From Ruicaihuangia caeni (GTDB lineage Bacteria; Actinomycetota; Actinomycetes; Actinomycetales; Microbacteriaceae): a stretch of 64,000 nucleotides of DNA. Position 1 is the stretch's first letter; the number at the start of each line of letters is the position of its first letter. Under the pieces are notes generated by a model, which saw only the letters and a program-made list of their open reading frames with translations, was not told the origin of the DNA and did no database searches. Both the position numbers and the translations under genes were made by a program. The DNA lies in the NCBI RefSeq assembly GCF_029952955.1, contig NZ_JASATX010000004.1:124001-188000 (forward strand), written 5' to 3'. This document shows, in pieces, positions 27,767 through 37,250 of this stretch.

Positions 27767-28503
27767 ACGCCGTCGAGATCGATCAGGTCAGCAAGAGCTT
27801 CCGGCTGTACCACGAGCGCAATCAGACGCTGAAGTCAGCGATCATGCGCCGCCGCCGTTCGGTGCACGAAGACTTCTGGGCGTTGAAGGACGTGAGCTTC
27901 GACGTGCCGGAGGGCTCGACGTTCGCGTTGATCGGCAGCAACGGCTCCGGCAAGTCCACGCTGCTGAAGTGCCTCGCGAAGATCTACTGGCCCACCTCTG
28001 GCAGCATCCGCTACAACGGGCGCATGGCCGCGATGCTCGAGGTCGGCTCAGGCTTCCACCACGAACTCTCCGGTCGCGAGAACATCTACCTCAACGGCTC
28101 GATCCTCGGGATGTCGAAGAAGGAGATCGACCGCAAGTACGACCAGATCGTCGACTTCTCAGGCGTCGAGCAGTTCATCGACCAGCCGGTGAAGAACTAC
28201 TCGTCGGGCATGTACGTGCGTCTGGGCTTCTCGATCGCGATCAGCGTCGAACCCGACATCCTGGTGGTCGACGAGGTGTTGGCCGTCGGCGATGCCGAGT
28301 TCCAGGAGAAGTGCCTGCAGAAGTTCCGCGACTTCCGCGATGAGGGGCGCACCGTCATCCTGGTGAGCCACTCCATGGAAGCCGTGCGCGACATGTGCGA
28401 CCACGCCGCCTGGCTCAACAAGGGCCACTTGATGACGGTGGGCGACGTCGATTCGACGATCGAGGCGTATCTCGGCGGCAAGGGCGCGCACGGCGCCGCT
28501 TGA
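27763..28503 (+). CDS. wzt: Polysaccharide ABC exporter ATPase (Wzt/TagH type)
   Basis: A 246-residue ATPase: EIDQVSKSFRLYHERNQTLK, Walker A IGSNGSGKST, signature NYSSGMYVRLGF, Walker B ILVVDEVLAVGDAEF and the HSMEAVRDMC switch. The YSSGM form of the signature is typical of Wzt/RfbE/TagH. The protein ends right after the nucleotide-binding domain and has no C-terminal carbohydrate-binding domain, so it probably does not select a terminal modification of the chain. Partner of the permease directly upstream. Confidence 0.93.
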   Translation: MNAVEIDQVSKSFRLYHERNQTLKSAIMRRRRSVHEDFWALKDVSFDVPEGSTFALIGSNGSGKSTLLKCLAKIYWPTSGSIRYNGRMAAMLEVGSGFHHELSGRENIYLNGSILGMSKKEIDRKYDQIVDFSGVEQFIDQPVKNYSSGMYVRLGFSIAISVEPDILVVDEVLAVGDAEFQEKCLQKFRDFRDEGRTVILVSHSMEAVRDMCDHAAWLNKGHLMTVGDVDSTIEAYLGGKGAHGAA

Positions 28504-28515
28504 AAATCCCCTGAC

Positions 28516-28521
28516 TAGACT
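28516..28521 (+). promoter_or_regulatory. Probable -10 box of rfbA
   Basis: TAGACT, 92 bases before the rfbA ATG in the 109-base gap after the exporter genes. The start itself has a strong GGGGGAAG ribosome site, so this gene is led conventionally. Confidence 0.4.
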
Positions 28522-28612
28522 GTGCCGAGCGTTGCGTCAGTAGCCGACACGCTTCCCGCAGGGGAAGAGCTCCGCCGGCGGCCACGCAGACTCGATCACT
28601 GAACGGGGGAAG

Positions 28613-29482
28613 ATGCGCGGGATCATTCTGGCCGGCGGCTCCGGCACCCGGCTGTGGCCCATCACCAAGGGCATTTCGAAGCAGCTCATGCCGATTTATG
28701 ACAAGCCGATGGTGTACTACCCCTTGTCGACCCTGATGATGGCGGGGATCAACGAGATCCTGATCATCACCACCCCGGAGTACAACGAGCAGTTCCGCGC
28801 CCTCTTCGGCGACGGTTCTCATCTCGGCATCCGCATCGAGTACGCGGAGCAGCCGTCTCCCGACGGTCTCGCCCAGGCGTTCATCATCGGTCAGGAGTTC
28901 ATCGGCGACGACAGCGTGGCGCTCGTGCTCGGCGACAACATCTTCCACGGGGTCGGACTGGGCTCGAACCTGCGCAAGCACACCGACATCGATGGTGCGC
29001 TCATCTTCGCCTATCACGTGTCGAACCCCACGGCGTATGGCGTGGTCGAGTTCGACGATGAGATGCGTGCGCTCTCGATCGAGGAGAAGCCGCAGCGCCC
29101 CAAGAGCAACTACGCGGTGCCCGGCCTGTACTTCTACGACAACCAGGTGATCGAGATCGCGAAGTCGATCACGCCGAGCGCCCGCGGCGAACTCGAGATC
29201 TCCGATGTCAACCAGCGCTACCTCGAGGCGGGCAAGCTCAAGGTGCAGGTGCTCGACCGAGGCGTGGCCTGGCTCGACACCGGCACGTTCGAGTCGATGA
29301 TGCAGGCCGGCGAGTACGTGAGGGTCATCGAGGACCGGCAGGGCTTCAAAGTCGGCTGCATCGAGGAGATCGCCTGGCGTGCAGGGTGGATCGACGACGC
29401 GCAGCTCGAGAAGCTGGCCGAACCGCTGCTCAAGAGCGGCTACGGGCAGTACATCACCACGCTGCTGAGGCGCGAGCGGTGA
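28613..29482 (+). CDS. rfbA: Glucose-1-phosphate thymidylyltransferase
   Basis: Nucleotidyltransferase of 289 residues: [68 protein letters not shown] and [19 protein letters not shown]. This is the RmlA short type. It makes dTDP-glucose for the rhamnose pathway completed by rfbB, rfbC and rfbD nearby. Its stop overlaps the GTG of the acyltransferase gene that follows. Confidence 0.95.
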   Translation: MRGIILAGGSGTRLWPITKGISKQLMPIYDKPMVYYPLSTLMMAGINEILIITTPEYNEQFRALFGDGSHLGIRIEYAEQPSPDGLAQAFIIGQEFIGDDSVALVLGDNIFHGVGLGSNLRKHTDIDGALIFAYHVSNPTAYGVVEFDDEMRALSIEEKPQRPKSNYAVPGLYFYDNQVIEIAKSITPSARGELEISDVNQRYLEAGKLKVQVLDRGVAWLDTGTFESMMQAGEYVRVIEDRQGFKVGCIEEIAWRAGWIDDAQLEKLAEPLLKSGYGQYITTLLRRER

Positions 29483-30996
29483 CGGTCGCCTCCGCCACGT
29501 CGTCGGAGGCGACTCGCAAGACCGTCAGCATCGGCCAGGCGCTCAACGGCTCGAACAACTCGCTGGGACTGCTCCGTCTCGTCATGGCCGCACTGGTCAT
29601 CGTCGACCACGCGTTCCCACTCGGAGGATTCGAGGGAGACCTCTTCCGACGATTCACCCAGGGGCAGGTGTCACTCGGAGGCCTCGCCGTCGCGGGGTTC
29701 TTCGCGATCAGCGGCTACTTGATCACGAAGAGCGGCATGTCGGGCGACGTCGTGCAGTTCATGTGGCGCCGCTCGCTCCGGATCTTCCCCGCCTACTGGC
29801 TCGTGCTGCTGGTGACCGCCTTCATCGCTGCGCCGATCGTGTGGGTCTCGAACGGTGACAACCTCGCCGATCTGTCGGTGGCCGCGTTGCTGGCCTATCT
29901 CGCCGCCAACTGGACCCTGAACATCGGTTCATTCGGCATCGGCGACCTGCTGGCGGGCACAACGCCCTACGGGGAGCTCACCGGCGGAAGCGTCTTCAAC
30001 GGCTCGATCTGGACCCTGATCTACGAGTGGAACTGCTACCTGCTCGTCGCCGTGCTTGTCGCGTTCGGATTGATGCGATGGGTGCGGGTCGCCGCGCCCG
30101 CGCTCGCCGTCGGCTTCCTCATCTTGATCGTCGCGGCGGCGGTCGACGCGCAGGCGATCGCGACGCTGCTACCGCTGCTCGCCGACCCGTACTCGCGCAC
30201 CCTCGGCTTCACGTTCCTTGTCGGGGCCGTGCTGGCCGCCTACTCCCGAGAGGTGCCCTTCGACGACAGGCTCGGCATCCTGGCCGGCATCGTGCTCATC
30301 GGATCGTTGCGACTCGGCGGCTTCTCGACGATCGGCACGATCGCCGGTGCATACTTCGTGCTCTACCTCGCCGCGCGGCTGCCGCGGGCGCTCCAGCGCG
30401 TCGGCAAGGTGAACGACTACTCGTACGGCGTGTACATCTACGGGTTCGTCGTGCAGCAACTCCTCGCGCACTTCGGCGCGCAACGGCTCGGTCTTGTTCC
30501 CTATATCGGTCTCGCACTCGTGCTCTCACTCGGCTGCGCCTGGGTGAGCTGGCACCTCGTGGAGAAGCGCGCCATGCGTGCGAAGTCTTGGGGACCGGGC
30601 CGAGGAGCGCGGTACTGGCTCGACAGGATGCCGCGCCGCAGCCGGCATCGCCAGTCCGACGACCGGGGGGCGGGAGCCGTCGCTCCGCACGGCGCTGCCA
30701 TCGACACCGGCACTCTCCGCGACGCCACCATCGACAGCGCCATCATCGATGACGCCCTCATCGACGCTGCTCGCATCGACTCCGACCTGGCCGACCCCGT
30801 GGAAGCGGCGCTCACACCTCCGGTGCTGACCGAAGAACCGCCGCAGTCGCCCGTCGATGCTCCGGCGGTCTCCGCACGACCCTCTGCGCCTCCGACCAGT
30901 TTGGCCGCGGCTCCGGTGCTCGCAGGCGCGACCGATGACACCGTGGTCAGCCTGCCTGAGGAATCGGACGAGACCAGGCAGCTCACCAAGCCCTGA
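29479..30996 (+). CDS. Acyltransferase family 3 membrane protein with pentapeptide-like tail
   Basis: A 505-residue protein. Residues about 20-375 are an acyltransferase-3 (OafA/OatA-like) domain with roughly ten helices: [22 protein letters not shown] (family His), [26 protein letters not shown] and [15 protein letters not shown]. Such proteins O-acetylate sugars or peptidoglycan using acyl-CoA. After a basic linker, a 130-residue tail follows with no membrane segment. It contains [20 protein letters not shown] and continues [14 protein letters not shown], a five-residue rhythm like pentapeptide repeats, then Pro/Ala-rich sequence. Start is GTG 29479 overlapping the rfbA stop. Confidence 0.85.
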   Translation: MTVASATSSEATRKTVSIGQALNGSNNSLGLLRLVMAALVIVDHAFPLGGFEGDLFRRFTQGQVSLGGLAVAGFFAISGYLITKSGMSGDVVQFMWRRSLRIFPAYWLVLLVTAFIAAPIVWVSNGDNLADLSVAALLAYLAANWTLNIGSFGIGDLLAGTTPYGELTGGSVFNGSIWTLIYEWNCYLLVAVLVAFGLMRWVRVAAPALAVGFLILIVAAAVDAQAIATLLPLLADPYSRTLGFTFLVGAVLAAYSREVPFDDRLGILAGIVLIGSLRLGGFSTIGTIAGAYFVLYLAARLPRALQRVGKVNDYSYGVYIYGFVVQQLLAHFGAQRLGLVPYIGLALVLSLGCAWVSWHLVEKRAMRAKSWGPGRGARYWLDRMPRRSRHRQSDDRGAGAVAPHGAAIDTGTLRDATIDSAIIDDALIDAARIDSDLADPVEAALTPPVLTEEPPQSPVDAPAVSARPSAPPTSLAAAPVLAGATDDTVVSLPEESDETRQLTKP

Positions 30997-31028
30997 CCGG
31001 CACTCAGGAACAGAATCGCCCACCCTGT

Positions 31029-31034
31029 CACAAT
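31029..31034 (+). promoter_or_regulatory. -10 box of GT2 gene, leaderless arrangement
   Basis: CACAAT followed by GTGGGA and GTG 31041. The same CACAAT-6-GTG spacing occurs at ppm1. GTGs at 31035 and 31047 are alternatives. Confidence 0.45.
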
Positions 31035-31040
31035 GTGGGA

Positions 31041-31964
31041 GTGACGGTGACCGACTCGACCGGCCCGGCTGTTCAGCCGCGGAGCCTGGTGATCCAGCAA
31101 GTCCTCTACCGAAACGATGCCGACGGGCTCATTCGAGCCGCCGAGGCCCTGGCGAACAGCGTGAAGTGGGCGCGCGAAGACGGCGTCATCGGCGACTGGA
31201 CGTTGGCCCTCGGCGATTGCTCGCCGCAGCCTGCACTGACCGGTTCCGAGGTCGACGGCATCCGATCTCATGTCGAGCAAGCGGGCGGCACGCTCACGGT
31301 CGAGTTCTTCGATGAGAACCTCGGCCACGGCGGTGGTCACAACCGACTGGCGAAGTCGACGACAGGAGACCTGCTGCTCGTGCTCAACCCCGACTCGATG
31401 CTCGGCGCCGACAGCGTCGGCGCGCTCGCGCGCACTGTGGCAGGCGATATCGCCCTCGCCGACGGTCGGCAGATCCCGTTCGAGCACCCCAAGGAGTACG
31501 ACCCGAGAAGCTTCGACACCTCATGGGCCTCCGGGGCGTGCTCGATGCTGCAGCGCCAGGCGTTCGACCAGGTGGGCGGCTTCGATCACGAGACGTTCTT
31601 CATGTACTGCGATGACGTCGACCTCTCGTGGCGCCTGCGGCTCGCCGGGCATCGCGTGGTTCACGAGCCCGCCGCTCGGGTCTTCCATGACAAGAGACTC
31701 TCCACGGCGGGCGATATGCAAGCGAGCGACACCGAGCGCTACTACTCGGCAGAGGCAGCCGTGCTCCTGCCGTTCAAGTACTCGCGTCCCGACATCGCGC
31801 GATCGATACTCAAGCAGTTCGAGGCCGAGGGCTCCGACGTCGCGCGTCGCGTCGTCGCCGAGGTCGCGCGGCGGGAACGCGAAGGCACGATGCCTGCGCC
31901 GCTCGATGCCGAACACCGCATCGCCACCTTCGTCGACGGCAATTACTCGCCGAACCGATTCTGA
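31041..31964 (+). CDS. Glycosyltransferase family 2
   Basis: A 307-residue GT2 enzyme. The N-terminal fold reads VIQQVLYRNDADGLIRAAEAL, and ENLGHGGGHNRLAKST, LLLVLNPDSML (DXD equivalent) and SGACSMLQRQAFDQVGGFDHETFFMYCDDVDLSWRL follow. It resembles the rhamnosyl/galactofuranosyl transferase group. First of three glycosyltransferase genes closely spaced on the forward strand (31041-35588). Acceptor and donor sugars cannot be read from the sequence. Confidence 0.85.
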   Translation: MTVTDSTGPAVQPRSLVIQQVLYRNDADGLIRAAEALANSVKWAREDGVIGDWTLALGDCSPQPALTGSEVDGIRSHVEQAGGTLTVEFFDENLGHGGGHNRLAKSTTGDLLLVLNPDSMLGADSVGALARTVAGDIALADGRQIPFEHPKEYDPRSFDTSWASGACSMLQRQAFDQVGGFDHETFFMYCDDVDLSWRLRLAGHRVVHEPAARVFHDKRLSTAGDMQASDTERYYSAEAAVLLPFKYSRPDIARSILKQFEAEGSDVARRVVAEVARREREGTMPAPLDAEHRIATFVDGNYSPNRF

Positions 31965-31987
31965 CGATCTCGAGGGAAGCAGCCGAA

Positions 31988-33103
31988 ATGACAGACTCCA
32001 CCGTCATCGACACCCCCGTCGACCCGCCCGAATCCAATTTCGTCGCGATGCTCGACCTGATGATCGCGCGCGAGCACGTCGATCCTGAGTTCGCGCGACG
32101 TCTCAGCGCCGTTCGCGAGTACATCGGAGCGCCGGACGAATCGTCGCCGTTCCTCACAGTCGTCGTTCGAACGCAGGGAAAGCGCCTGGAATCCCTGAAG
32201 GATGCGCTTCTCTGCCTCTCAGCGCAGACCGATCAGGACTTCGAGGTCGTGCTCGTCGCGCACAACGCGCTGCCGGAGGGCCTCGAGGGAGTCGGGAGCA
32301 TCCTGGAGCGTCAGCCGGATGGATTCCGCGAACGGGTGCGCCTCATCGAAGTGTCCGGGGGCACTCGCTCGCGCCCGCTCAATGTGGGTGTCGAAGCCGC
32401 GAACGGCCGGTACATCGCGTTCTACGACGATGACGATCTGCTCTTCGCGCACTGGGTCGAGGAGTTCCACACCGCGGCTCGCAAGCACGAGGGCCGTCTG
32501 CTGCGATCGACGGTCGCGAACCAGTCGGTCGAGCCGGAGGTGTGGTCCGGCGGTCAGGCGGGCTTCAGGTCCACGTCGTGGCCGAGGGCCGAGCATGCCC
32601 AGCACTTCGACCAGCTGAAGCACATGCTCGTGAACCACTCGCCGTTCATGACCTTCGCGTTCCCGGCCACGTTGTTCACGCGGTACGGCATGCGGTTCGA
32701 TGAGGATCTCGAAGTCGCCGAGGACTGGGACATGGTGCTGCGCGGGTCGTTGACCGCCGGTGTCACCGAGATCGCGTCCCTCACCGCTACCTACCGGCGC
32801 TGGAGCGGCGGCGAGTCGTCGTACACCGCGCACACGCGCGAGCGCTGGTTGGCGTCTGAACAGCGCGTCATCGACAAGATCGAGCACGCGGTGTTCATGC
32901 TGCCTCCTGGCTCCATGAACGCGATTCGCGAGATGGTGCTCTACAACGAGGCGTTGGAAGGCTTCCGCTTCCTCTTCGCGGGGAACCAGTTGCGCCGGTC
33001 GGTGCGCTGGATGTGGCGCATCGTCGGCCCGGCTGTGCACTACGCGGCCACGGCACGGAATAGACTGCGCCGGATGCTGGGAAGGACAAGACGGCGTGGC
33101 TGA
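31988..33103 (+). CDS. Glycosyltransferase family 2
   Basis: A 371-residue GT2 protein. An N-terminal helical stretch of about 55 residues precedes the catalytic domain with FLTVVVRTQGKRLESLKDAL, DFEVVLVAHNAL, RSRPLNVGVEAANGRYIAFYDDDDLLF (DXD in FYDDDD) and EDLEVAEDWDMVLRG. The C-terminus RMLGRTRRRG is strongly basic and may touch the membrane. A GAGGGAAG ribosome site precedes the ATG. Its end overlaps the start of the next glycosyltransferase gene by eight bases. Confidence 0.85.
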   Translation: MTDSTVIDTPVDPPESNFVAMLDLMIAREHVDPEFARRLSAVREYIGAPDESSPFLTVVVRTQGKRLESLKDALLCLSAQTDQDFEVVLVAHNALPEGLEGVGSILERQPDGFRERVRLIEVSGGTRSRPLNVGVEAANGRYIAFYDDDDLLFAHWVEEFHTAARKHEGRLLRSTVANQSVEPEVWSGGQAGFRSTSWPRAEHAQHFDQLKHMLVNHSPFMTFAFPATLFTRYGMRFDEDLEVAEDWDMVLRGSLTAGVTEIASLTATYRRWSGGESSYTAHTRERWLASEQRVIDKIEHAVFMLPPGSMNAIREMVLYNEALEGFRFLFAGNQLRRSVRWMWRIVGPAVHYAATARNRLRRMLGRTRRRG

Positions 33104-35588
33104 CGCCGGGGTCGAGGCACCGCTCGTATCCGTAGTACTGGTCAATTTCCGCGGCGCCGACGACACCATCGAGGCTGTGCGTCACCTCGCCGAGGTCGAC
33201 TGGCCCGCGAGCAGCCTCGAGATCGTCGTGGTCGAGAACGGTTCGGGCGATGACAGCGCAGCACGCCTTCGCACCGAATTGCCCGGTGTGACGCTGGTCG
33301 AGTCGCCCGACAACCTCGGCTTCGCGGGCGGCTGCAACCTCGGGGTGAAGGCCAGCCGGGGCGAGTTCGTGGCGTTCCTCAACAGCGATGCCAAGCCCGA
33401 CCCGAAGTGGGTGTCGGCTGCGGTCGAGGCCTTCAGAGCGGATGCCGGCATCGCCGCCGTCGCGAGCCGCGTCCTCGATTGGAACGGCGAGACCGTCGAC
33501 TACGTCGGTTCGGCGCTGACCTGGTTCGGCAAGGGATACAAGCCGTTCGTGGGCGACGCGGCATCCGGTGTCGGGCTCGATGCCAAAGACGTGCTGTTCG
33601 GCACTGGTTCGGCGATGTTCGTGCGACGTGACGCCTATCTCGAGCTCGGCGGGTTCGACGAACGCTTCTTCATGTTCTATGAAGACGTCGACTTCGGCTG
33701 GCGTCTGAACCTGAGTGGCCGCCGCTTCCGCTACGAACCGTCGTCGATCGCGTACCACCGGCACCACGCCGCGGCCGACAAGTTCGGCAGTCACAGGGAG
33801 CGCTACTTCCTGGAGCGCAACGCGTTGTTCGCGCTCTACAAGAACCTCGAGCAGCAGACGCTCGACGCGATCCTGCCAGCAGCGCTGTCGCTGGCGATCC
33901 GCCGCTCTGTCGCCGAAGCGGGACTCGACTCGACGTCGTACGACTACCGAAGTGCCGCGCATGACGAGCGGGAGCGGCAGGAACCGGTATCCCGAGAGGT
34001 CGTCGCGACCGTCTACGCGATCGACCAGTTCGTCGAGCAATTGCCTGGCCTGACGCGCGACCGCGATGCGATTCAAGCGTCACGGCGCATCTCGGACCGA
34101 GCCGTCTGGTCGCTCTTCGGTCGCGTCGACGCCGTCGCCGCCGATGACAAGTCGTATCTGGCGGGATATCGCAGCCTCGTCGAGGCGTTCCCGGTGCTCG
34201 AGCCGGCCCCGCAGCGCACGGTGCTGATCATCACCGGCGACCCGATCGGCGTGAAGATGGCAGGCCCGGCGATCCGCGCCTGGAACATGGCCGCCGCCCT
34301 CGCTGAGCGCGGGCACGCGGTGACCTTGATCACGCTCGCCCGACTCGAAACGGGTGTCTCCGCCCCCTTCGAGCTCAAGCATGTTCGCGCGGGCGACAAC
34401 AGGGCGTTCGAGCCGCTCGAGCAGTGGGCCGACATCGTGGTCTTCCAGGGTCACGCGATGGCCGCGTTCGACGCACTGCAGCACACGTCGAAGATCGTCG
34501 TGGCCGACATCTACGATCCCATGCACCTGGAACAGCTGGAGCAGGGGAGGGAACTGCCGGCGGCCACCTGGGACAAGCAGGTCGCCGACGCCACCCGGGT
34601 GCTGAATCAGCAGTTGGCGAAGGCAGACTTCTTCCTCTGCGCCTCCGACCGTCAACGTCTCTTCTACCTGGGGCAGCTCTCGGCGCTCGGCCGGATCAAC
34701 CCAGCGAACTACCATGACGATCCCGATCTCGAGCGGCTGATCGCCCTCGCCCCGTTCGGGCTCGACAGCACAGCGCCTCGGCACGAGCGACAGGTGCTCA
34801 AGGGTGTGCTGCCCGGCATCGGCGAGCAGGACAAGGTGCTGCTGTGGGGCGGCGGGCTGTACAACTGGTTCGATCCCAAGTCGCTGATTCGCGCGGTGGC
34901 CGCCCTCGCTGAACGCCGCGACGGGGTTCGCCTCTTCTTCCAGGGCACCAAGCATCCGCATCCGGGGGTTCCCGAGATGGCGATCGTGCGCGAGTCCCGC
35001 GCGCTCGCCGCAGAACTCGGGGTGCTCGATCGCGCCGTGTTCTTCAACGACTCGTGGGTCGACTTCGCCGACCGGCAGAACTACCTGACCGAAGCGGATG
35101 CCGGTGTCAGCACCCACTTCGCGCACGTCGAGACGACGTTCTCATTCCGCACCCGCATCCTCGACTACCTGTGGGCGGAACTCCCCATGGTGGTCACCGA
35201 CGGCGATTCGTTCGCAGACCTCGTGCGCAGTGAGGAACTCGGCGTCGTGGTGCCTGCTGACGATGTCGGCGCGCTCACCGAGGCCTTGGAACGCATCCTC
35301 TTCGATGACGAACTGATCGCCCGCAGCCGCGAGAACATCCGTCGAGTGCGTGAGCGCTTCTTCTGGAGCAACACCCTCGAGCCGCTCGTGCGGTTCGTCG
35401 CCGATCCGCGGCGCGCGCCCGATCTCGTCGAGCAGCGGATGGCCGCCGGCGAGGCACCGACCGAGCGCCGCCGCACCAAGAAGGCTTACGGGCTCGCTCA
35501 CAATGTCTCGCTGGCGATGCACCACTTGCGGCACGGGGGGCCGAGGGTCGTCGTGCGCAAGGTGCTGGCTCGGCTCAGGTCGCGATGA
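33096..35588 (+). CDS. Bifunctional GT2-GT4 glycosyltransferase
   Basis: An 830-residue protein with two glycosyltransferase units. Residues 1-270 form a GT2 domain: VSVVLVNFRGADDTIEAV, VVENGSGDDSAARL, SPDNLGFAGGCNLGVKASRGE, FLNSDAKP and FGTGSAMFVRRDAYLELGGFDERFFMFYEDVDFGWRL. Residues about 365-790 form a GT4-like domain: VLIITGDPIGVKMAGPAIRAWNMA, LLWGGGLYNWFDPKSLIRAV, FNDSWVDFADRQNYLTEADAG and EELGVVVPADDVGALTEAL. The two may add successive sugars, as in other fused transferases of capsule loci. GTG start overlapping the previous gene. A basic tail ends the protein. Confidence 0.87.
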   Translation: MADAGVEAPLVSVVLVNFRGADDTIEAVRHLAEVDWPASSLEIVVVENGSGDDSAARLRTELPGVTLVESPDNLGFAGGCNLGVKASRGEFVAFLNSDAKPDPKWVSAAVEAFRADAGIAAVASRVLDWNGETVDYVGSALTWFGKGYKPFVGDAASGVGLDAKDVLFGTGSAMFVRRDAYLELGGFDERFFMFYEDVDFGWRLNLSGRRFRYEPSSIAYHRHHAAADKFGSHRERYFLERNALFALYKNLEQQTLDAILPAALSLAIRRSVAEAGLDSTSYDYRSAAHDERERQEPVSREVVATVYAIDQFVEQLPGLTRDRDAIQASRRISDRAVWSLFGRVDAVAADDKSYLAGYRSLVEAFPVLEPAPQRTVLIITGDPIGVKMAGPAIRAWNMAAALAERGHAVTLITLARLETGVSAPFELKHVRAGDNRAFEPLEQWADIVVFQGHAMAAFDALQHTSKIVVADIYDPMHLEQLEQGRELPAATWDKQVADATRVLNQQLAKADFFLCASDRQRLFYLGQLSALGRINPANYHDDPDLERLIALAPFGLDSTAPRHERQVLKGVLPGIGEQDKVLLWGGGLYNWFDPKSLIRAVAALAERRDGVRLFFQGTKHPHPGVPEMAIVRESRALAAELGVLDRAVFFNDSWVDFADRQNYLTEADAGVSTHFAHVETTFSFRTRILDYLWAELPMVVTDGDSFADLVRSEELGVVVPADDVGALTEALERILFDDELIARSRENIRRVRERFFWSNTLEPLVRFVADPRRAPDLVEQRMAAGEAPTERRRTKKAYGLAHNVSLAMHHLRHGGPRVVVRKVLARLRSR

Positions 35589-35660
35589 TCGACCGCTCGA
35601 GGGCTCGGCTGCAAGGGCTCGCGAGCCTCGGTGCACAGCGGCCCCAGCGAGCGCTGCCGA

Positions 35661-35666
35661 TAGGAT
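35661..35666 (+). promoter_or_regulatory. Probable -10 box of the DUF2142 gene
   Basis: TAGGAT nine bases before ATG 35676, giving a leader of about two bases. A GAGG that could serve as ribosome site lies in the same gap. Confidence 0.45.
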
Positions 35667-35675
35667 GACGAGGCC

Positions 35676-37250
35676 ATGCCTAGCGACGTCGAGCCGCCGA
35701 TCCCTGCCGTGACCGAGAAGCCCGCCGCTCGGCGACCGCGATTCCGAGTGCTGTGGCTCGCCCCACTGCTCGCGGTCATCGCAATGACAGCGTGGGTGTT
35801 CGCCTCTCCGGTGGGCTCGAGCCCCGACGACGACTTCCATCTGGTCAGCATCTGGTGCGCCGACGGGGGAGAGGACTGCGCACCGGGGCAGCAGGAGAAC
35901 ACGCGCGTCGTACCCGAGCCGCTCGTCGACTCGGCCTGCTACATGGCGGAGCCCGCCGAGAGCGCCGCGTGTCAGGAGCCGTTCGACAGCGGCGCCATGA
36001 CTGAGACCAAGCGCGGCGATTTCGCCGGGGCGTACCCTCCGGTCTACTACGGCTTCATGAGCCTGTTCGCCGGCGACGACCTCGTCGCCTCAGTGCTTCT
36101 CATGCGCTTCGTCAACGTGCTGCTCTTCGTCGGGCTCAGCACCGCGCTCTTCGCTCTGCTGCCTGCCGTGCGTCGGCCCACTCTGCTGTGGACTTGGCTG
36201 ATCACCACGGTGCCGCTGGGACTCTTCCTGCTGTCGTCGAACAATCCCAGCGCGTGGGCCATCATGGGCGTCGGCACCTCATGGCTGGCGTTGCTCGGCT
36301 GGTATGAGACCGCAGGCGTACGGCGCGTGCTGCTCGGGGTGCTGTTCGGCATCACCACGTTCATGGCGGCCGGCGCACGAGCGGATGCCGCGGTCTACGT
36401 CGGTGTCGGCATCGCAGCGGTCACAGTGCTGACTTTCAGACCGAGAGTCTCCTACCTGCTGAAGTCGCTACTGCCGCTGGCCGCGATAGCGGTGTGCGTG
36501 GCCTTTTTCTTCGCTGCACGTCAGTCGTCAGCCGGGTTCAACGGCTTCTCGGGCGCCGTGGCCAACTCGCCAGCGCGCGATCTCACAGAAGCGCCGCCGG
36601 GCATCGGCGATGTAGTGAGCCAGATCGTCACGAACCTGACGCACCTCCCTGGTCTCTGGGCGGGAGTCTTCGGCTACTGGGGTCTCGGCTGGCTCGACAC
36701 CTTCATGCCTGCAGGCGTGCTGTTCGCCGCGGTCGGCGTCTTCGTCGCGGTGATCTTCACCGGTGCTCGGCAGCTCGACTGGCGCAAGGCGATCGCAGCA
36801 GCGGGCGTGCTGTTCACGCTCGTGCTCGTGCCGATCTACGTGCTCGCGCAAGGCGGCCATATGGTGGGGCAGCAGGTGCAGCCACGCTATGTGCTGCCTC
36901 TCATCGTGCTCCTCGCCGGGATCATGCTGCTGCCGACATCGCCAAGACCGATCGGCTTCACTCGCGTGCAGCGCATCGTGCTCGGACTCGCGCTCGTCTA
37001 CGCGGTCGCGATCGCCCTGCACACGAACATCCGCCGCTATGTGACCGGATCGGATGTCGGCGGAGCGAACCTCAACGCCGACATCGAGTGGTGGTGGAGC
37101 TTCGGTCCGTCACCGATGGCCTGGTTCGCGATCGGCGTGCTCGCCTGGGCGGGCGCAGTGTGGGTACTGCTGCGCGAACTGAGTGTCGGCCGGCAACTCC
37201 GCGACTTCGCTGCGGGGCCGCAGCCGGTGCTCATCAGCCCCGGCCGATGA
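35676..37250 (+). CDS. DUF2142 family polytopic membrane protein
   Basis: A 524-residue integral membrane protein with about eleven hydrophobic helices. After helix one comes a long extracellular loop with FASPVGSSPDDDFHLVSIWCAD and several Cys residues, then DFAGAYPPVYYGFMSLFAGDD. That loop is the hallmark of DUF2142 proteins, which resemble GT-C type glycosyltransferases using lipid-phosphate sugars. It may be a GT-C enzyme that decorates the surface glycan outside the cell; this is inference from topology. Its 3' end overlaps the convergent dehydrogenase gene by 17 bases. Confidence 0.8.
   Translation: MPSDVEPPIPAVTEKPAARRPRFRVLWLAPLLAVIAMTAWVFASPVGSSPDDDFHLVSIWCADGGEDCAPGQQENTRVVPEPLVDSACYMAEPAESAACQEPFDSGAMTETKRGDFAGAYPPVYYGFMSLFAGDDLVASVLLMRFVNVLLFVGLSTALFALLPAVRRPTLLWTWLITTVPLGLFLLSSNNPSAWAIMGVGTSWLALLGWYETAGVRRVLLGVLFGITTFMAAGARADAAVYVGVGIAAVTVLTFRPRVSYLLKSLLPLAAIAVCVAFFFAARQSSAGFNGFSGAVANSPARDLTEAPPGIGDVVSQIVTNLTHLPGLWAGVFGYWGLGWLDTFMPAGVLFAAVGVFVAVIFTGARQLDWRKAIAAAGVLFTLVLVPIYVLAQGGHMVGQQVQPRYVLPLIVLLAGIMLLPTSPRPIGFTRVQRIVLGLALVYAVAIALHTNIRRYVTGSDVGGANLNADIEWWWSFGPSPMAWFAIGVLAWAGAVWVLLRELSVGRQLRDFAAGPQPVLISPGR

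Noticed and set aside
37234-37250. Frameshift at the convergent overlap of the DUF2142 and dehydrogenase genes
   Set aside because: Both proteins reach natural family ends before or within the 17-base overlap, so a simple tail-to-tail overlap explains it.
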